64,000 nucleotides of DNA from Ooceraea biroi (GCF_003672135.1 NC_039506.1:6820001-6884000); one strand, 5' to 3'. Positions 39,539-53,900 are shown, counted from the first letter of the stretch. Translations and numbers: made by a program. The notes: generated by a model from the letters alone, not told the origin.

Positions 39539-39917
39539 AGAAATGAAAAAGTTCTAGCCATTAAAATTTTTTTCTTTTTCCGAGGAGTTCTGTGCTATTT
39601 ATATTGTTATTTGGTATTTGCGAATAGTTCTCGACGATTGAAAACCCTTTAGATTTAGAAATGAAAAAATTCTAGCTCTTAGAAATTTTTTTCTTTTTCC
39701 GAGGAGTTCTGAGTTGTTGATATAATTATTTTTTATATTGCCTAGAGGTCTCTGCTATTGAAAATACTGTAAACTCAGAAATGAAAAAGTTCTACCCTAG
39801 AAATTTTTTCTTTTTCCGAGGAGTTCTGAGTTGATGATATCATTATTTTTTATATTGCTAGAGTTCTCTGCTATTGAAAATACCGTAAACTCAGAAATGA
39901 AAAAATTCTAGCCTTAA
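39539..39917. repeat. 116-120 bp tandem repeat, about 3.2 copies
   Basis: Units start with AGAAATGAAAAA at 39539, 39657, 39777 and 39893. Each full unit holds TTTTTCTTTTTCCGAGGAGTTCTG and a TATTGAAAA-type end. Units 2 and 3 are closest. A diverged partial copy lies at about 39247-39296 (CGACGATTGAAAATCCTTTA). Confidence 0.92.
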
Positions 39918-40332
39918 AACATAAAATAGATAAATAAGATAGAATAGTACATTATTCTGGTCTACAATTATATTTTAATTAAAGTGTAGAGCTTATTTCT
40001 GTAATTTCTCATTCTTATTTTCTAGAGCACACTTAGATACTCGAATATCACGAATAAGTGCTGGCAATTATAAAACTTCGATATCGAGGACAGTTTATTT
40101 ATACGCAATGTTTACGTTCTGTAGATCGTAAGTATAATAAATTTCAAAATAGTCGAGTAAAATAAATTGGCGTATCCATCTGCATGAGATCGAATAGCAC
40201 GCAGATTACGTTGTTGAATTTATTACGGTATTGCGCCAGGAAAAAGTTGTCCATATAAATCCACGTAAACATTATTTTAATAGACTTATTTATCAAACGC
40301 TCGAATCACGGCGTTCCAATGAATTGCGTGAA

Positions 40333-40338
<6 letters not shown>

Positions 40339-40374
<36 letters not shown>
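40339..40374. repeat. (GA)n microsatellite
   Basis: About 18 GA units, the longest simple repeat in the window, followed by further purine-rich sequence to about 40412. Confidence 0.95.
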
Positions 40375-40377
<3 letters not shown>

Positions 40378-43300
40378 GGAGAAAGGGAGGAAGAGAAGGA
40401 AAGAAAGAGAGTCACATTCCGAAAGAATTGTATTGCCGTTCAAATCGACTGCAATTGTGTTGCGCTTGTCCCATTAAACATAATCTAAAAACGCGATTCC
40501 TTTCTAGGCCGATTGCTGTTTTGACCAGGGAATATCAAGTGCAGTTGTTTGTCCTCGTAGATCTCATATAGTGAACTAAAGTATGAATACAGTGAACTAA
40601 AAAATGAGAAGTAAAAGATGCTTGCCGCACAGAAAGCATTTTGTAATAATTCCTTTATATATTTTAATCAGAACTTGCAAAAAAACAACAAAGAAAATAT
40701 CGAAATATCGAAATTGTTTCAACACTTTTTCGGGATAGATCTTATGATGACTGTCAATTAACAGAAGCAAGATGTTAAAACAATCATCTGACTCTTGGAG
40801 AAATGTGCAAATAAATGACTTTGTCTCCACTCTTTATGTGGTGACGAAAAAAGACATAGGTGAAAGCTTTTTATTTAACGAGAAAGTTACAATGTAATCT
40901 ACGTAATCTGTTCTTTTTATTTGGATAAAACACAATGATCTTTTCAAACTCCCGTTATTTCTGTCGCTTTGCTTTGTTTTACGATTAACGCGGTATAGCG
41001 TGTACCAGAAATTCCGTACATTATTACTCTTCTGTACACATCTCTCTCGTGTGATATGTAGTTTTGATGAAATCAGGCCACACACACAGACAATATTTGT
41101 TTAGGACAGACAAATTCACAAATTAAAATTGTCGTCTGCAGCTAGTCGTTTGAGATTGACGGAAGTAGTAATCTTTCTTTCTCCATTTGCAATTACAATT
41201 TAAATTCTTGCTAAAGTGTTCTTTCTACATGACATTTCTGCTCGTAATGAAAAAGAGTGCACTGAAATACTTTACTTAAGTAGAGTTTTGTGCATTCCCG
41301 CTTGAGACTCAAAAGGGATTTTTTTTCATGCGCTTCTCCAGTGAACTAACGTTCTACTATATTTCCTGGCATTCTAGACCTTTTAAAATACGGTCTATTT
41401 TCACGTATTAAAAAAAAGTAAAAGACCAGAGAAAATGTTTCTTTATGCTTCGCGTACCTCCATTAAGCCCTATGAGATGACGGTGCCTTGAACAGATGTT
41501 GATAAAATTTTCCTTCGCATGAGCTTCGCGCTCTCGCTTACACAGATCCCACGGATCGAGGAATTCGTATTCGTTCTGGTACATTTAATGCGAATCGGTT
41601 TCGCCGATACGACCGTACGAGCAGCCAGCAATCGCTTGAAATACAAGCACAACGACAGCATCGTCATCGAACACGTATCATAATCGGCATCTGTGATAAT
41701 TAATGTAATAACAAAATAAGTGCATTGAGCTTGACGGATCAATGGCGGTCAATAAACTTCATGATTAGAAGCTCCATCGAATTTTAACTGTATCTCGAGA
41801 GACGCCTTTCACGGCTGGTCGACTGGTACCTTTTACACGGGAAGGGAAATTTTACCGATTGCTTTCCAGACGTGGATTCATTCGATCTTTAACGACTGCC
41901 AACGCACCGTTAACATCGGGAAAATTTATAGCCGAGGAGAGTAACCCCGTGCGATGCACGCACTTAACATTCTGTGATATCTGGCGTGAGAAATACGACG
42001 AATAAGACGCGCGAACGCTATCAAGGCTCTCTTTATCTCGTGAAAATTCTCACTTCCTGTGCACGTTTATAACTCGTCTTATCGCTTTTCTCGCTTATCT
42101 GGCATTCCATAATGCTTGTATGTAGAATATATTACATATTTAGAGTCCATCCTGCTCATCAATCTCATTTCTGTCTCGATTATATGTAGAGAGAAAGAGA
42201 GACAGAGAGAAAGAATGTTAATTGTAATTATATCTTAATGACGACATTTTTCAGGAATGTTTGCTATTCTGACAAATACTTCTCTATAGATATTGAAATC
42301 AGTATTGAAGGATGTTTATTGACACCTCTCAGGGGATCAATTTCCAGAAAGAACTTTTTCAAACGTACTATAACGATATGAAATTTTCATGTAACGTTGG
42401 CGGCGTTCCATCACGGTCTCGTTACGAGTTTATCGAGGATCCGCGTCCGCTCATTAAAGCGGCGAACTCAATTTTGCAAAATTCCTCCCCTCGCCTAAAT
42501 CCTCGGTTACGCTGGCGCTCAGACCGAAGAGGGTGGGCGTCCGTGCAACGCGCGTGGGCGATGTTCGAAATCACGAACTCTCTTGCTGTGCAAATATCAA
42601 GCGCCCACACTATTGTTCGCGGTGCCATTTGTTGCGGGGATTTGTGGCGGAGAATAATGCACACGGATGTAGCAGAGGGGTGAAATCACGGGGTGCACGG
42701 GAGGGCGCAGACTGGTATGATTTTGCGGGCGCGGACGATCATTTTTAATGCTCGTCTGGTAAACACAATAGCGATCGTGGTGATAAGGGATGAAAAGCGG
42801 GTAGGTAGGTAGGTGAAGAAGAACATCGCACAAACCGTACCACGCCAATTCGATCGATACCAAATATTTACAGGTGTGTCGAATCGCGTTATCTCAACTG
42901 CAGCATTGTTCACTGCGCATTGAGGGCGGTTTTTATCTTCGTCTTTAACTGGTGAAAAGTATTGCTCACGAAGCGAACGTTAAATCGATGTGAGTTTAAA
43001 TATTTCATGTAACCGGATTGAACGTACATGAATTGCATTAAAGTTCTGACGCAATCGCGCCCGCGCGAGCGAGGGAGCGAGCGACGGTTTTACTAATCAA
43101 AATATAATGTAATTAAAAATATAGTGACATGCAATGTCTGCGCGTAAACTCCCATTTCTCTGCAACGTGCGGGAATAAATTACACGCATACCAGCGTTGC
43201 ATACGTGTAGTTGCGTGCTCACATACACAGATTTATATATATGTATATATAATAATATTTATATATTTATATATATAAATTTTTTTCTATAAATTTAATT

Positions 43301-44586
43301 ATAAATAATATCTTGGTATATGTGTAGCTCGCGTAATACAACTGCGTTCATCCTCCCGTTTTCCAATCCAGTTAGACTTGACTCGCAATTGCATCGAGGA
43401 TACGTAAGATCGAAACGCGCGTAATGAGTCGCTCGCAAACGAGCCGTTACAATTAATGAGCACACTTTTACCTTTATTTTAATACCCTCAGTTCGTTTCT
43501 ACTTGAGACCAGACTCAAGTGAGCACGAAACGAAGTCCTCGATGCGGAGAGGGGGCACAGAATTTACAGAGAGCCGTAGTGCATTTTCTCTCGATCCTCT
43601 CTGCAGGATCAATCGGGATAACTGGATATTCATGAGTTTCGAAGAAGGCATTGAAATTTCCATGAAGATCGTTTTGGAATTATTATGGAAATTTCGAATA
43701 AAATTCATGAGAGAGGAATTGATGATCGACAATGCGGAATTTTGAACTGGTAAAACTCGCGATTCGATCATAATTTCTTGTTTTGTGAATAATGACGTGC
43801 TTATTGTTTATTGAGTTGCATTCGATAATCGGATATTTTAATCAATTACTCAAGGAAATTGAGAATAATATTTTCGCTTTTAGTAATTTCAATGGTTTAG
43901 GTTTACGCTCTATATATTCTGCGCTCAACTGCTTGTATATTTTGATGATTTACAAATAAATAAAAAGACAGTGTAACGTACATGTTTCGCGTAAAGTTTG
44001 TAGTTTTAATAACAATATTTCGAGAGCAATAAAAGTTTTACGTATATTCATGGACAAAACTGATAAATTAATATCAAACTTTTTATAAAGTTAAAATTAT
44101 CGATTTAAATATATACTACATTATTGTAGAAAATATGTTAAGTCACATAACAACATTTGCACATAATTTTTGTGTATACTGTAATTTCTGGAAACTTATG
44201 TTTTACTATATCCTTTTTTATACAAAATAGATAGAAATATCAGGTTTTGAGCAAACTGAACACATCAGAAGAAGAATGGTTAACGGTTAAATCAATATGT
44301 TTGATAAAAAGAGGAAATACAACTTAGGAATGCTGTTGGGTACAAGAATATTTGAGAGATTAATTTATCCTAAAAGTGACAATTCCAATCTGGAATTAAT
44401 GTTTTACAATCTGTTCTAAGATAAAAAAACTAAATTGACCGAAAGTTTCGATCCTCTCACAGTTCTCGCATTAGTTATCACCGGTAAAAATATTAATCGT
44501 CGACAATATTTTCACCAGTCCACAGTGTTTCTGGTATCGCGAATCGGCGGTATCGGTTATCGTCCCATTGCCGAATCGTCGCTAGT

Positions 44587-44592
44587 TTTATT
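44587..44592 (-). terminator. Probable polyadenylation signal of the CG8172-like gene
   Basis: AATAAA on the minus strand about 245 nt past the stop codon, the first such hexamer I find downstream. Confidence 0.4.
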
Positions 44593-44835
44593 CAAAATTC
44601 GCGGCTTCACTCGCGAAATTGAATCAGTGGCGCCACACGTCGTCCGTATTCGCAACACGCACACAGATTTCCATGAATCCTCGCGCTGGTTCTCTTAATT
44701 TTTCCACTAGATTGCACTTGACTCACAGCTCCAGAAGATGGTGCATCGATCCGTCGTTTGGCGGTCGTTTTGAATGTTCATAGGAGTCGACGCGGCGCGA
44801 ATCACAAGCGCAAGCGCGTGCTTCCGTCGCGATGC

Positions 44836-44999
44836 TCAGAATTGCAGAATCTGATTGATCCACTCGCGAAATTCTGAGATGCGCGTATAAACACCGGGTT
44901 GATTAGGTGCGGCACAACCGATACCCCAGCTGATGATTCCAGCGAGGATCCACCGCTTATCTCGTGCTCTTTGGATGACCATGGACCGCCGCTGTCTCC
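44836..44999 (-). CDS. CG8172-like exon 10: active-site serine, with one-base frameshift
   Basis: Starts GDSGGP in frame, then the family reading (MVIQRARDKRWILAGI, ISWGIGC, EFREWINQILQF, TGA at 44838-44836) continues only in a shifted frame. One base is missing between 44982 and 44983. A lost C in a CCC run (Pro codon) would explain it. Read literally, the protein diverges right after Pro. Confidence 0.9.
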
Positions 45000-47900
45000 C
45001 TGAAGAATAGAGAGTTGTAAAAAGTTAGGATTGTTAGTTTATAATATTTTACAGGATTTTATATTAAACATTTTCGTCCTTTTTAAAAAATTATTTTTAA
45101 TGTGGTACGTACGCGACAAAATACATAGTTGTATTTTGTTCAAAATTGTATGTATTATACATATACTATACAATTGCTATTTTGATATCTTGGATTGATA
45201 AATGACAATAAATTTTAACAAGGACATAGAGACGATGAATTTATATTAATCTGCACAGAATTGTAAGTAAAACAAGGACTGACCTCGCAGGAATCAAAGC
45301 CACCGTTCCTCCAACCGGCGCAGATAAAAATGTGCGGAATGTGCTCGATGTAACCCGCATTTCTGTACATCGCCTCGCATACAGTATTATTAATAACCGG
45401 TACTGCGACCTCCTGCAGTACGGACGGTAATGGACCCTCTGCAAAAAGATAAAATACTACTCTCAAATATCTACGTAATAAATAAACGGCAAAAAAAGAT
45501 TTATTTTACTGTCTAGTAAAATTACGTTAAAATTATAAAATTATAAAATTGTTAAAGTTTCAAGCTTGTAATTTTCATATTAATATTATTTACAAAAATC
45601 GGTTTTTTATTCTGAATAATTTCCTTCGATTTTAATTATAATTATATATTTATTACCGTCGTAAAGTCTGCCCCAGCCAGTGACGTAGGCGGTGTGTCCA
45701 ACATACGTTTCATCATCGTCCGGCAAGCAGATCGGTAACACGTTCGGTTGGAAGGGTAAAAGGGGCTCGTAGAATCTCAGTAAGGCGAGATCGTACTCGA
45801 AAGTCCGCGCGTCGAACTGCGGGTGACTCGCCACGATCTGCACCCTTCTTTCCTGATAACCGTAGGGCTCGTCTTCGTTCGCCAAGTCGTGTTCACCGAT
45901 CCTTAATAAAAGATCGCTAGGTGGTACGCTGCAAAATACATAATAACTTTTTAGAAAATTGTCCTCATAGATTTTGTTATTTTACAATCTCGCGTTTTAA
46001 TTTAAATACCAAAATTAAAAAGAGAAGAAGCATTTTAGGAAATAAAATTGTATATCAAAAAATAAAATTTACACTTCTGTAAAACGCATTAATAAAACAT
46101 AAAGATATCTAAATAGCAGGTAAAAAATATGAGAATATCTGCTTTTAAAAAAATTGCACGGAACCCCTTGTTACATTTTATTTCATCAGAATATTGTAGC
46201 ACCCCCAAGCGATGGCCGTGATTTTTTCGCTTCTCAAATAAGCTAGATGAGAAAATGTTTGTACAGGCGGGAAACAATCTTTTTTCATCGCGCGGGAGGA
46301 TCGTAAGCGTGGTCGCGCTGTCGCGAATGGTCTTTGCGCTGCAACGTTAAAAGAACGTCGCTATGAATGGCTAGCTGAGATATCATGCCAAGGAAACTCG
46401 ATTATGAGTGTCACAGCGACGGCAAACACGGCGCTCACCTTTCGACGCAGTGCGCCGCAGTAATAGCCCAGTTCTCGTTCAACAATGCCGCGCCGCACTT
46501 GTGCAGATACGTCTGCGATCGCCATTGACGTAACGAGATCTGCAAGGAAATCCGCAGCATCAGAGAATCAGTTGCGTAAATTGCCACGTGCGATCGCGCC
46601 CGTCGATCTACACATTATCTCCTACACGCGATAGAGTGGGAGGAATTGTTATCATTGATGTGGAAGATTGCTGGTCATCATTATGTTTCCCTCCATATTT
46701 AGGAAATCTATTACTGCGAATTTTTCAGCACATTTGGCGACGACGAATCAATCAATTCTGACTCGAATATGCTTCCCACTCATTTCATTAATTAGGATTA
46801 TTAAGAAATTTTTATGGTCGAATTGATTTTGATGGCAATCCTTGAGATTAACTACTATTACATAATTATCGGATTTAGTTAAGATGTAATAAATCAGAAA
46901 CCACATTCTCTAAAATGTAATGCGTAAATGCAAAAGAATTGAATAATACACCCATTTTTAAAGTATGTGTAAATATAAAATAGTGGCAAATTTTCTTTCA
47001 AGGCGTTTTAAGGCGTGTCGGTTCTTGCGTGTCTTTGATAATTGTAATTGTTCAACTTTTGACGCTCACCTGCCAAGGCCATTTCCCGAAGGAGCTCCGG
47101 TTACCTCCGACGATTCTGGACTCCGGGAACAGTCGTCGTCCGCACACTGCAAGGATAAACATCGTCGAGTTTACACCCTTGAGTAACTTCGCGAGTCTTA
47201 GTTGGACGGTCATGTTGGAGAACGGATGTTCGTTCGACTGGATGAACCGGTACCGTTGCGCGGATGACTCGCTTACTTGATTCTTTTGCATCCGTATGCG
47301 GAATCGGAATTTTTTTATGTATGACAATATCGCGTGTGCACAACGTTTACGACATTCACAGCGTGCATTTATTACAGGAAATTACTGGCGTTTGAATTTA
47401 TGATTGCCACAATCTCCGAGAATTCTTATCTAAATCAAATTACGTTACCAGTTTGAATAGTGGCAATTTACATGACAGTAACTTACTCAATGGCAAAAAA
47501 CGTTCGAGTAGACGCGAGTTAGTTAATTACAATGTTTGCTACATACGGTCGTAATTCAACTTAAGTGGAATATAAATAACAAGAGTTGCGACGGTCTCAA
47601 AATTGATTGATTCAAGAAAAGATTTATGATGGAAATTTCAAGATTCTGAAAATTTCGATTGAACTTTGTAATATTGATACGTTATGGAAACAAGAAAATT
47701 AAAAAATTCTGCATTAATAAGTATAAATTTTTTCTGCACTCGGTCTTTCGCTATAATGTGTAAATTGTCTCAGAACCAAGGTCTCTCTTATCTTGGGAAA
47801 AGCTCAATGTTACCGTAAGAAGAAGAAGAAGATGAAGGCATCGTGGTGCCATCAGAAGTTGAATTATCTTTAGGGTTTAACTAGAGCAAAATCAAACGCA

Positions 47901-50900
47901 ATAACGTGAATTCTAACTGTGACCCGAATCCAGTTCCGCATTTCACCGATCATTTTGTTTTTAGTCCCTGAGACTAGTTCTAGTCGAGCAACGATTCGTT
48001 CCGGTCATCCAGTCTGGAAACGATCTCATTTCTTTTATTCATGCGTCAACCCGTGCATGCGCTCGCCATATTATTACGGCGTTAATCCATCCAGTATTTA
48101 AGCATTAACCTTGTTTGTAGTCTGACATATTGAGGGTCTCCATTGGTACCGGAAGTTCCGTGTCAATCGTAACGCTGGCGATCGTTGACAAAGTAGCTAG
48201 TGTCGGTATCTTCGTGATATAATCGGGAATGGTGGTGCCTTCTGTGATTGGTTTTACTGAAAATGCAGGATAATCATGCATTATCAATCAATATAATCGA
48301 TTCTTATAAAACGAGAGAATGACATATTTATTATAATATTCTCGCATTAAATTGATATCGTTACGTCGACATACATCGCTCAAATGTGCCTCTAGAGATC
48401 ATGTAAGATGGGAAGACTATTCTTGCATTCTATTTTAAAGAATCTCAAAGAAGAATTTTATCAGAAACAAAGTTTTGTTGCAAAATGTTGCGGACACTCG
48501 TAGTTGATTTTTGATTTATTGAAAAGCATTCCTTCCGAGTTGCTGCTCGTTTGCGCGATTATGCCGATCCTTGAAAGTTCTTCAATCGCGAGTAAACTAT
48601 GCAAAGTGCTCACAAAGGATACAATTAATGTGCCTTACCAGAAGTCAAAGACTGTATAGTGGATTCCGCAACCGGTTCGGTCGTCGACTCTTGGGTTTGC
48701 GGTATCTTTTCGGTAGTAGGCGACTGTATCATTATCCAGCCATCCGGAGTCGTTATCGGCGACCAATCAGTTTCCGCTTGCTCTGCGAAGCGAACAGACG
48801 AAATAAATATTGTATAAAGGATAATTGCACTTTAATTAACCACGAAGTTTTGGGAATTAGGAGACCATAATATTTTAATTGCATTTGAGAAATAGATAAT
48901 TCATCGCGATAAGAATAGTTCGGTGGGGATAAATTAGGTTGAGCCGAAAGTTCATTGAAAGCATTAAAAAGACTTCCCATATGCACATGAAAAAAATGAA
49001 GAAAGCCCTTTTTAGTTCGTAAACCTGCGATTCGCAGAATGTTTTAGTTTCAGGTAGATGCGTTATGCTAATCCAAGGCAACGCGAACCGGTTTGAATCT
49101 CTGATTTAGGACGATCAAGGGAAGAACGAATTTTGTTTCTTCTTGCAAGGTATCATTCGAAATGGACTTACGCAATTAATTTACTTCCCACAGTCTCTTA
49201 TGTGATATGCAAAATGTGGTAAAAAAATGTTTCGATCTATCTGATTCTTTATACAATAATAAATTTTCGCGACGTGCCAATGTCCTATTGCATTCGGTGA
49301 TGTGCAGACACGAATTTTAAATACTCCCTTCGTCGGCATCAATCAACAGTTTCGAAGAATTATCGGAAACGTGATTAGCAGTTTTAGTTCTGCTGCATCT
49401 GTATGCTAAACGAAGTGAAAACGAAGAAAACGAACGTTCATTGTGCAACGCGACGCCCTTGTCGTCAATGGGAAATCATGATAGCGATCCACGTTTGTAT
49501 GGCACGCCACAGGCATCAAAACGCTGAGAATAGCGAAAGCTCGACAGGTTTGATGGAGTATACTGGTAAATTCACTGTCTTTCGCTTTCGCTTTTCTTTT
49601 CCGTTCAATAATATCGTAATTAATCCTTAAAAATTCAAAAGTTGTTTCTTGCTTTACAAGGTATCAATTTCTCGATCTTTTAGTAAAAATCAGCTAATAT
49701 CAATACGATTAATTTTATATTAGCATTAAATATTAATATATAAGAGCATACTCCTCGTGTCACTACGATTGATTCACAATATAATAATATTACGATATAA
49801 AAGATTGGAAAAAACTACAATAATTTTATATTTGTCACCTGGCGATGTGGTCGTTGGCGTTGATGTGGATGTCTCGGGTGTTTTCGTAGCAGGTTCATCA
49901 GAATTAGAACTCCACGTCACTAACCCTGGCGAGTACGTAGTCAGTGGGATCTCCTCGAGGGTATTATTAGCATCCTGACCCTTGGTAGGAGGTACGTAGG
50001 TTGACGTGGTCTCGTTTCTAAAGGTGGATATTGAACTTGAGATGCTCGTGGTGACTTCCACAACAGTGGATGTGCTTATGGGAACTTTCGTCAAGGGTTT
50101 CGTTGGCGTGGTTGGTCTCGGTTTCGTAACGCCAAGTGTTGATCCAATGGTTGATGACAACGGCCTCGTTCTTTCCGTAGTTATCGTGCTGCTGGTGTAT
50201 TCAGGTCTAGTAGTCTTCGTTGTCGTACTAGTGACCTTGGTGGGCTTCAACCTCGTCGTCGTAATCGATGGCCTAGACGTGGTCGTTCTGCTGCCCGTCG
50301 TTGTTTTAGCCGTTGTTGATCGAAGAGTGGTCGTCTTGATGGTTGACGTTCTCGTAGTTGTCTTGGTGGTTGGTCTGGACGTCGTGGTTTTCGTCGTGGA
50401 CAGTTTTTGATCTGGAAGTTTTGTTGTAGTGGTGGTCTTTTGACTGCTTGTACTCGTGCTCGTAGCTGACGTCGTCGTAGTTGCTGGTCTGATTCCAGTG
50501 GAGGCTAAAGTACTTTGTGTGACGGTAGTGCTGAACGACCCACTGGACAATCCTGAGTGAGGTTTGGTTGAGTGAGGTTTGGTTGTCGCTGACAACGTAG
50601 AGCTAGTAAAGCTGGAACTCGTAGAGGGCTTCGAAGAGGTAGATGGTCGCTTCGTTTGCGTACTGGGTTTCTTCGTAGTCACCAGCGGACGTTTCGTCGT
50701 TACCGTAGCAGTGGTGGGTCTCCTGGTGCTGCTAATAGGTTTCCTGGTGTTTGACTGAGTCGTCGGCTTGGCTGACGTCGTATTCCTCGGTGGAAATCTG
50801 GTCGAAGGCGCTATCTTCTGCGTAGTCGTGAGGACGTTCCTCGTTGTAGTTGACTGAGGAATCGGCCTGCGAGTGGTGGAAGAAATTGGCTTCTGGGACG

Positions 50901-53900
50901 TCTGCGTTGGTCTGTGTACTGTTGCTGAGGACGTAACAGGTTTTTTCGTAGTTGCTTTCGAAACAGTCGTGGTGCTTGCTGGTTTCGTCGCATTTTCGAT
51001 GATAGGTCGTAGGGTAGAAATCGAAAGGGACGGCTTCGTAGGTTGCCTTGTCGTGCTTGGTGATACACTTGATGGTCTGTTCACGGTGGTATTTCTCTTC
51101 AACAATGTGGCTTCCGTGCTAGATCCTACTTCGACAACGTTTTGCACAGTTTGGAACGTCGAAAGACGGGTAGTTTGCGTCGTCATTTCGATCGTTGTGA
51201 TTGTTGGCTTCTTTGTTACAAACTTCGTCGTGTCTCTCAACGTACTTGCCGAACTTTGCGTGCTTTGTGTACTCGAGATTATAGGCGTCGTCTACAAAAT
51301 TATATTGATACATTAAAATTATTTATTATTTACATGAATAATAATATTCCTTAAATTGATTAACAGAATAAATTTATCTTTAATTCATTGCAAGTTAATA
51401 TTTTTTTGCAGAATTTTTCAATCAACTGAGAAAGATGTAGATAATAAAAATTTAATATTCTACAATATTTTGCATATGATAATTATAGATATGATAGGTA
51501 GTCGCATATGGTTTCTGCTATAGAATGGAAGAATACATCTATAGATGGGATTCATACACGCACAATTTGCTACATGCTGATGATTAAGCGCTTTAATGAG
51601 CAACTTTCTTTCTTCATCTATGAATCAATTGTGAGATCACGCGAACTACTGTGCCTATTTCGATGATCTCATGCAGAGAAAGTTATTATACATATCTCAT
51701 TCTGAATGTGAGCTGAGAAAATATTCTCTTCTTCTTTCGCACATCGTAATTTAAACTATTTCACTCTCACTGTTCATTCACCTTCTTCTAAAAATCTTCT
51801 AAAACGATATCAAATTGCTCTGATCTCCACGTGTGCCAAACATATAAAGAGATTCAAATTAATCTATCAAATTAATCATCAAAACCGCGGATCATTCATT
51901 ATCCTTCATTTTATCGACACTAGCTTCGCGATGTTAATAAGGATGACTTGACAGAGCAATTATTCTACAAATTTATCGCTTCAATTCCATCGATCGGCCT
52001 CTCAAAATTTCAAGCCGTCATGCTACTCGTTTCACTGACACATGGCAGGACGCGTTAAGCTAATGATTCGCAGTATCATTAGCGATCGCTACATCTACTT
52101 GCCGTGGTTTGAGGGGTCTCGGCCGGTTTCTTCTCATCAGTCGGCTTCGGCCTGGTAAAGTACTCTGGTATGTCATTGCTCTCGATGGGCCCGTGGGTCG
52201 TGATGAATGGCCTTGGTGGCGGCGGCGGTCCATCGTCGATGCTGTTGTCCTGCGGAAAAATGTCCGGCTCGTCGTCGATCTTGCAGCAGCTACCAAAGTA
52301 GAAGCGATCGATGCAAGTGCCGAGATGCGTGCCATTAGCCTTCGCACAAGTAAACGCGAACATGCACACGCCGGTCTCGCCACTTCTGCGTGACACGCAG
52401 GGCAAATGCCTGATGTTTCTTCCTGTGGCTGTAAAACCGAAGAAATAGCAACCGTTACATCCTGTCTTTAACATTTCAATCAACTGAAACATTTCTCAAT
52501 GAGTATCTCTTAATGCAGACACCATTGAATGTTACATTTGTCGAAAGTATTCTCAAATATCATGAAATTTTTTAATTTCGTACGCGTGAAATATCTTCGT
52601 AGTATTTCTTTCTACTACTCTATGCGGCTCTTTCTCATAGGATGCTTCATAAAGATAATTCGCCGGAACTCCGGCGCGATGCCTCGCAACGGTACGCGAT
52701 TGTCTTAGCCGATAGGCGGGGATCTTCCCGTTCGGAAGATCATCTCGTAAATTAATGCGAAAGTAAAGGCTCTTTTGCTCCACGATGAAAAAAAAAGAAA
52801 AAACAGAACCTGACGAAATGAAACGTTGGAGATATGCCTCGAACTGGAATTCCCTCGAACAGCCGTCAACGGCGGCTAGATAAATGCTTCCGTGTTCTCT
52901 GATCTCGTCCAGAGTGTATATCAACCCTCACCCGATGTCTATAACTGTTCATTCACGGCATACGTTCCACATTCCCGTCCGTAACACTTCGCTCTCGTAT
53001 CGTCAACGTATCTGCTTATAATTCTCTTTTAATGGTCCTGCCGAGCGTTCAAGTGGCGATCTCTTCGGCGGATGATGGAAGACGGGGGGCGGCATACGTG
53101 GCGCATAATTGCGAAGCGCAATCAAAAAGCAGATGTGGCGCAAGTATGACGGATGGCTCCGTTTTACGGTGAAATTCCAATAAGCGTAAATATCAGCTGA
53201 ATACCGCAGGTGATAAGCGGTGGTGGCTAACGTCATTAACGCTTCCTACGATAATCATCAGCTGCATTGATACCACTTACGGAACTTGTTCTAAGTTTGC
53301 AACGTTTACAGAATCGATCTATTTTCAGATCGCTTAGTACTAGTTGCTCAAAATCGAACATGCGTGTCACTTGGACGGAATCATTCGAATAACAAGGTTT
53401 CTTTTCTGGGATTTTGACGCATTATCTGGGCGAAAGGTAGATAAACAAACAAATGTAACGTTAAGCTTAAGAAGTCAGGGAATATCAGAGGCGTATAACG
53501 GAGTGACAGAAGTCTGCTTTGACAATGATTCATACGGTCCTGCTATACAGTTAGCCACGAGAGAAGAATGCGCGTCAGAGGAAGATGAAGAAGTGCGAAG
53601 TGCTTCATAAAAAAGAACATGAACTTTCTGGCAAAAATATAACGGTCTAGAGTATTGATAGAAAGTTTCTCACACCTTTATTTTAACTTTATACATATAA
53701 TACCCTAATTATAATTATTATGAATATTTATATACCACTTCGGTTCAAATAGTATTATGAATATTTAAGCAATGCATTAGATGTTACAATGTGTATATCA
53801 ATCTAATGTTTACAATTTAAGTGTTTTTTTACTGGAAGGTTCTATTTGATTATATATCAGTAATTAATAATAAATTAATAATTTTAATCGTACTTATTAT

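Larger units (their letters stand above)
21710..44835. other. 23-kb stretch without supported coding exons between the two proteases
   Basis: Holds the unseen 5' non-coding exon(s) of the filzig-type gene and the 3' end of the second protease. GC/CpG-rich islands stand out near 23.55-24.0, 25.55-25.97, 27.7-28.4, 28.85-29.95, 35.3-36.4 and 37.55-37.9 kb within AT-rich DNA. Minus-strand donor-like sites are at 24904-24903 (AAG/GTAAAT) and 29480-29479 (AAG/GTACGA). ORFs in the islands are basic, repetitive and overlap in several frames, which fits GC-driven chance ORFs. Confidence 0.6.

Noticed and set aside
50006..51316. Two plus-strand Val-rich open frames (134 and 147 residues)
   Set aside because: Antisense shadows of the CG8172-like mucin stem exon, for the same composition reason.
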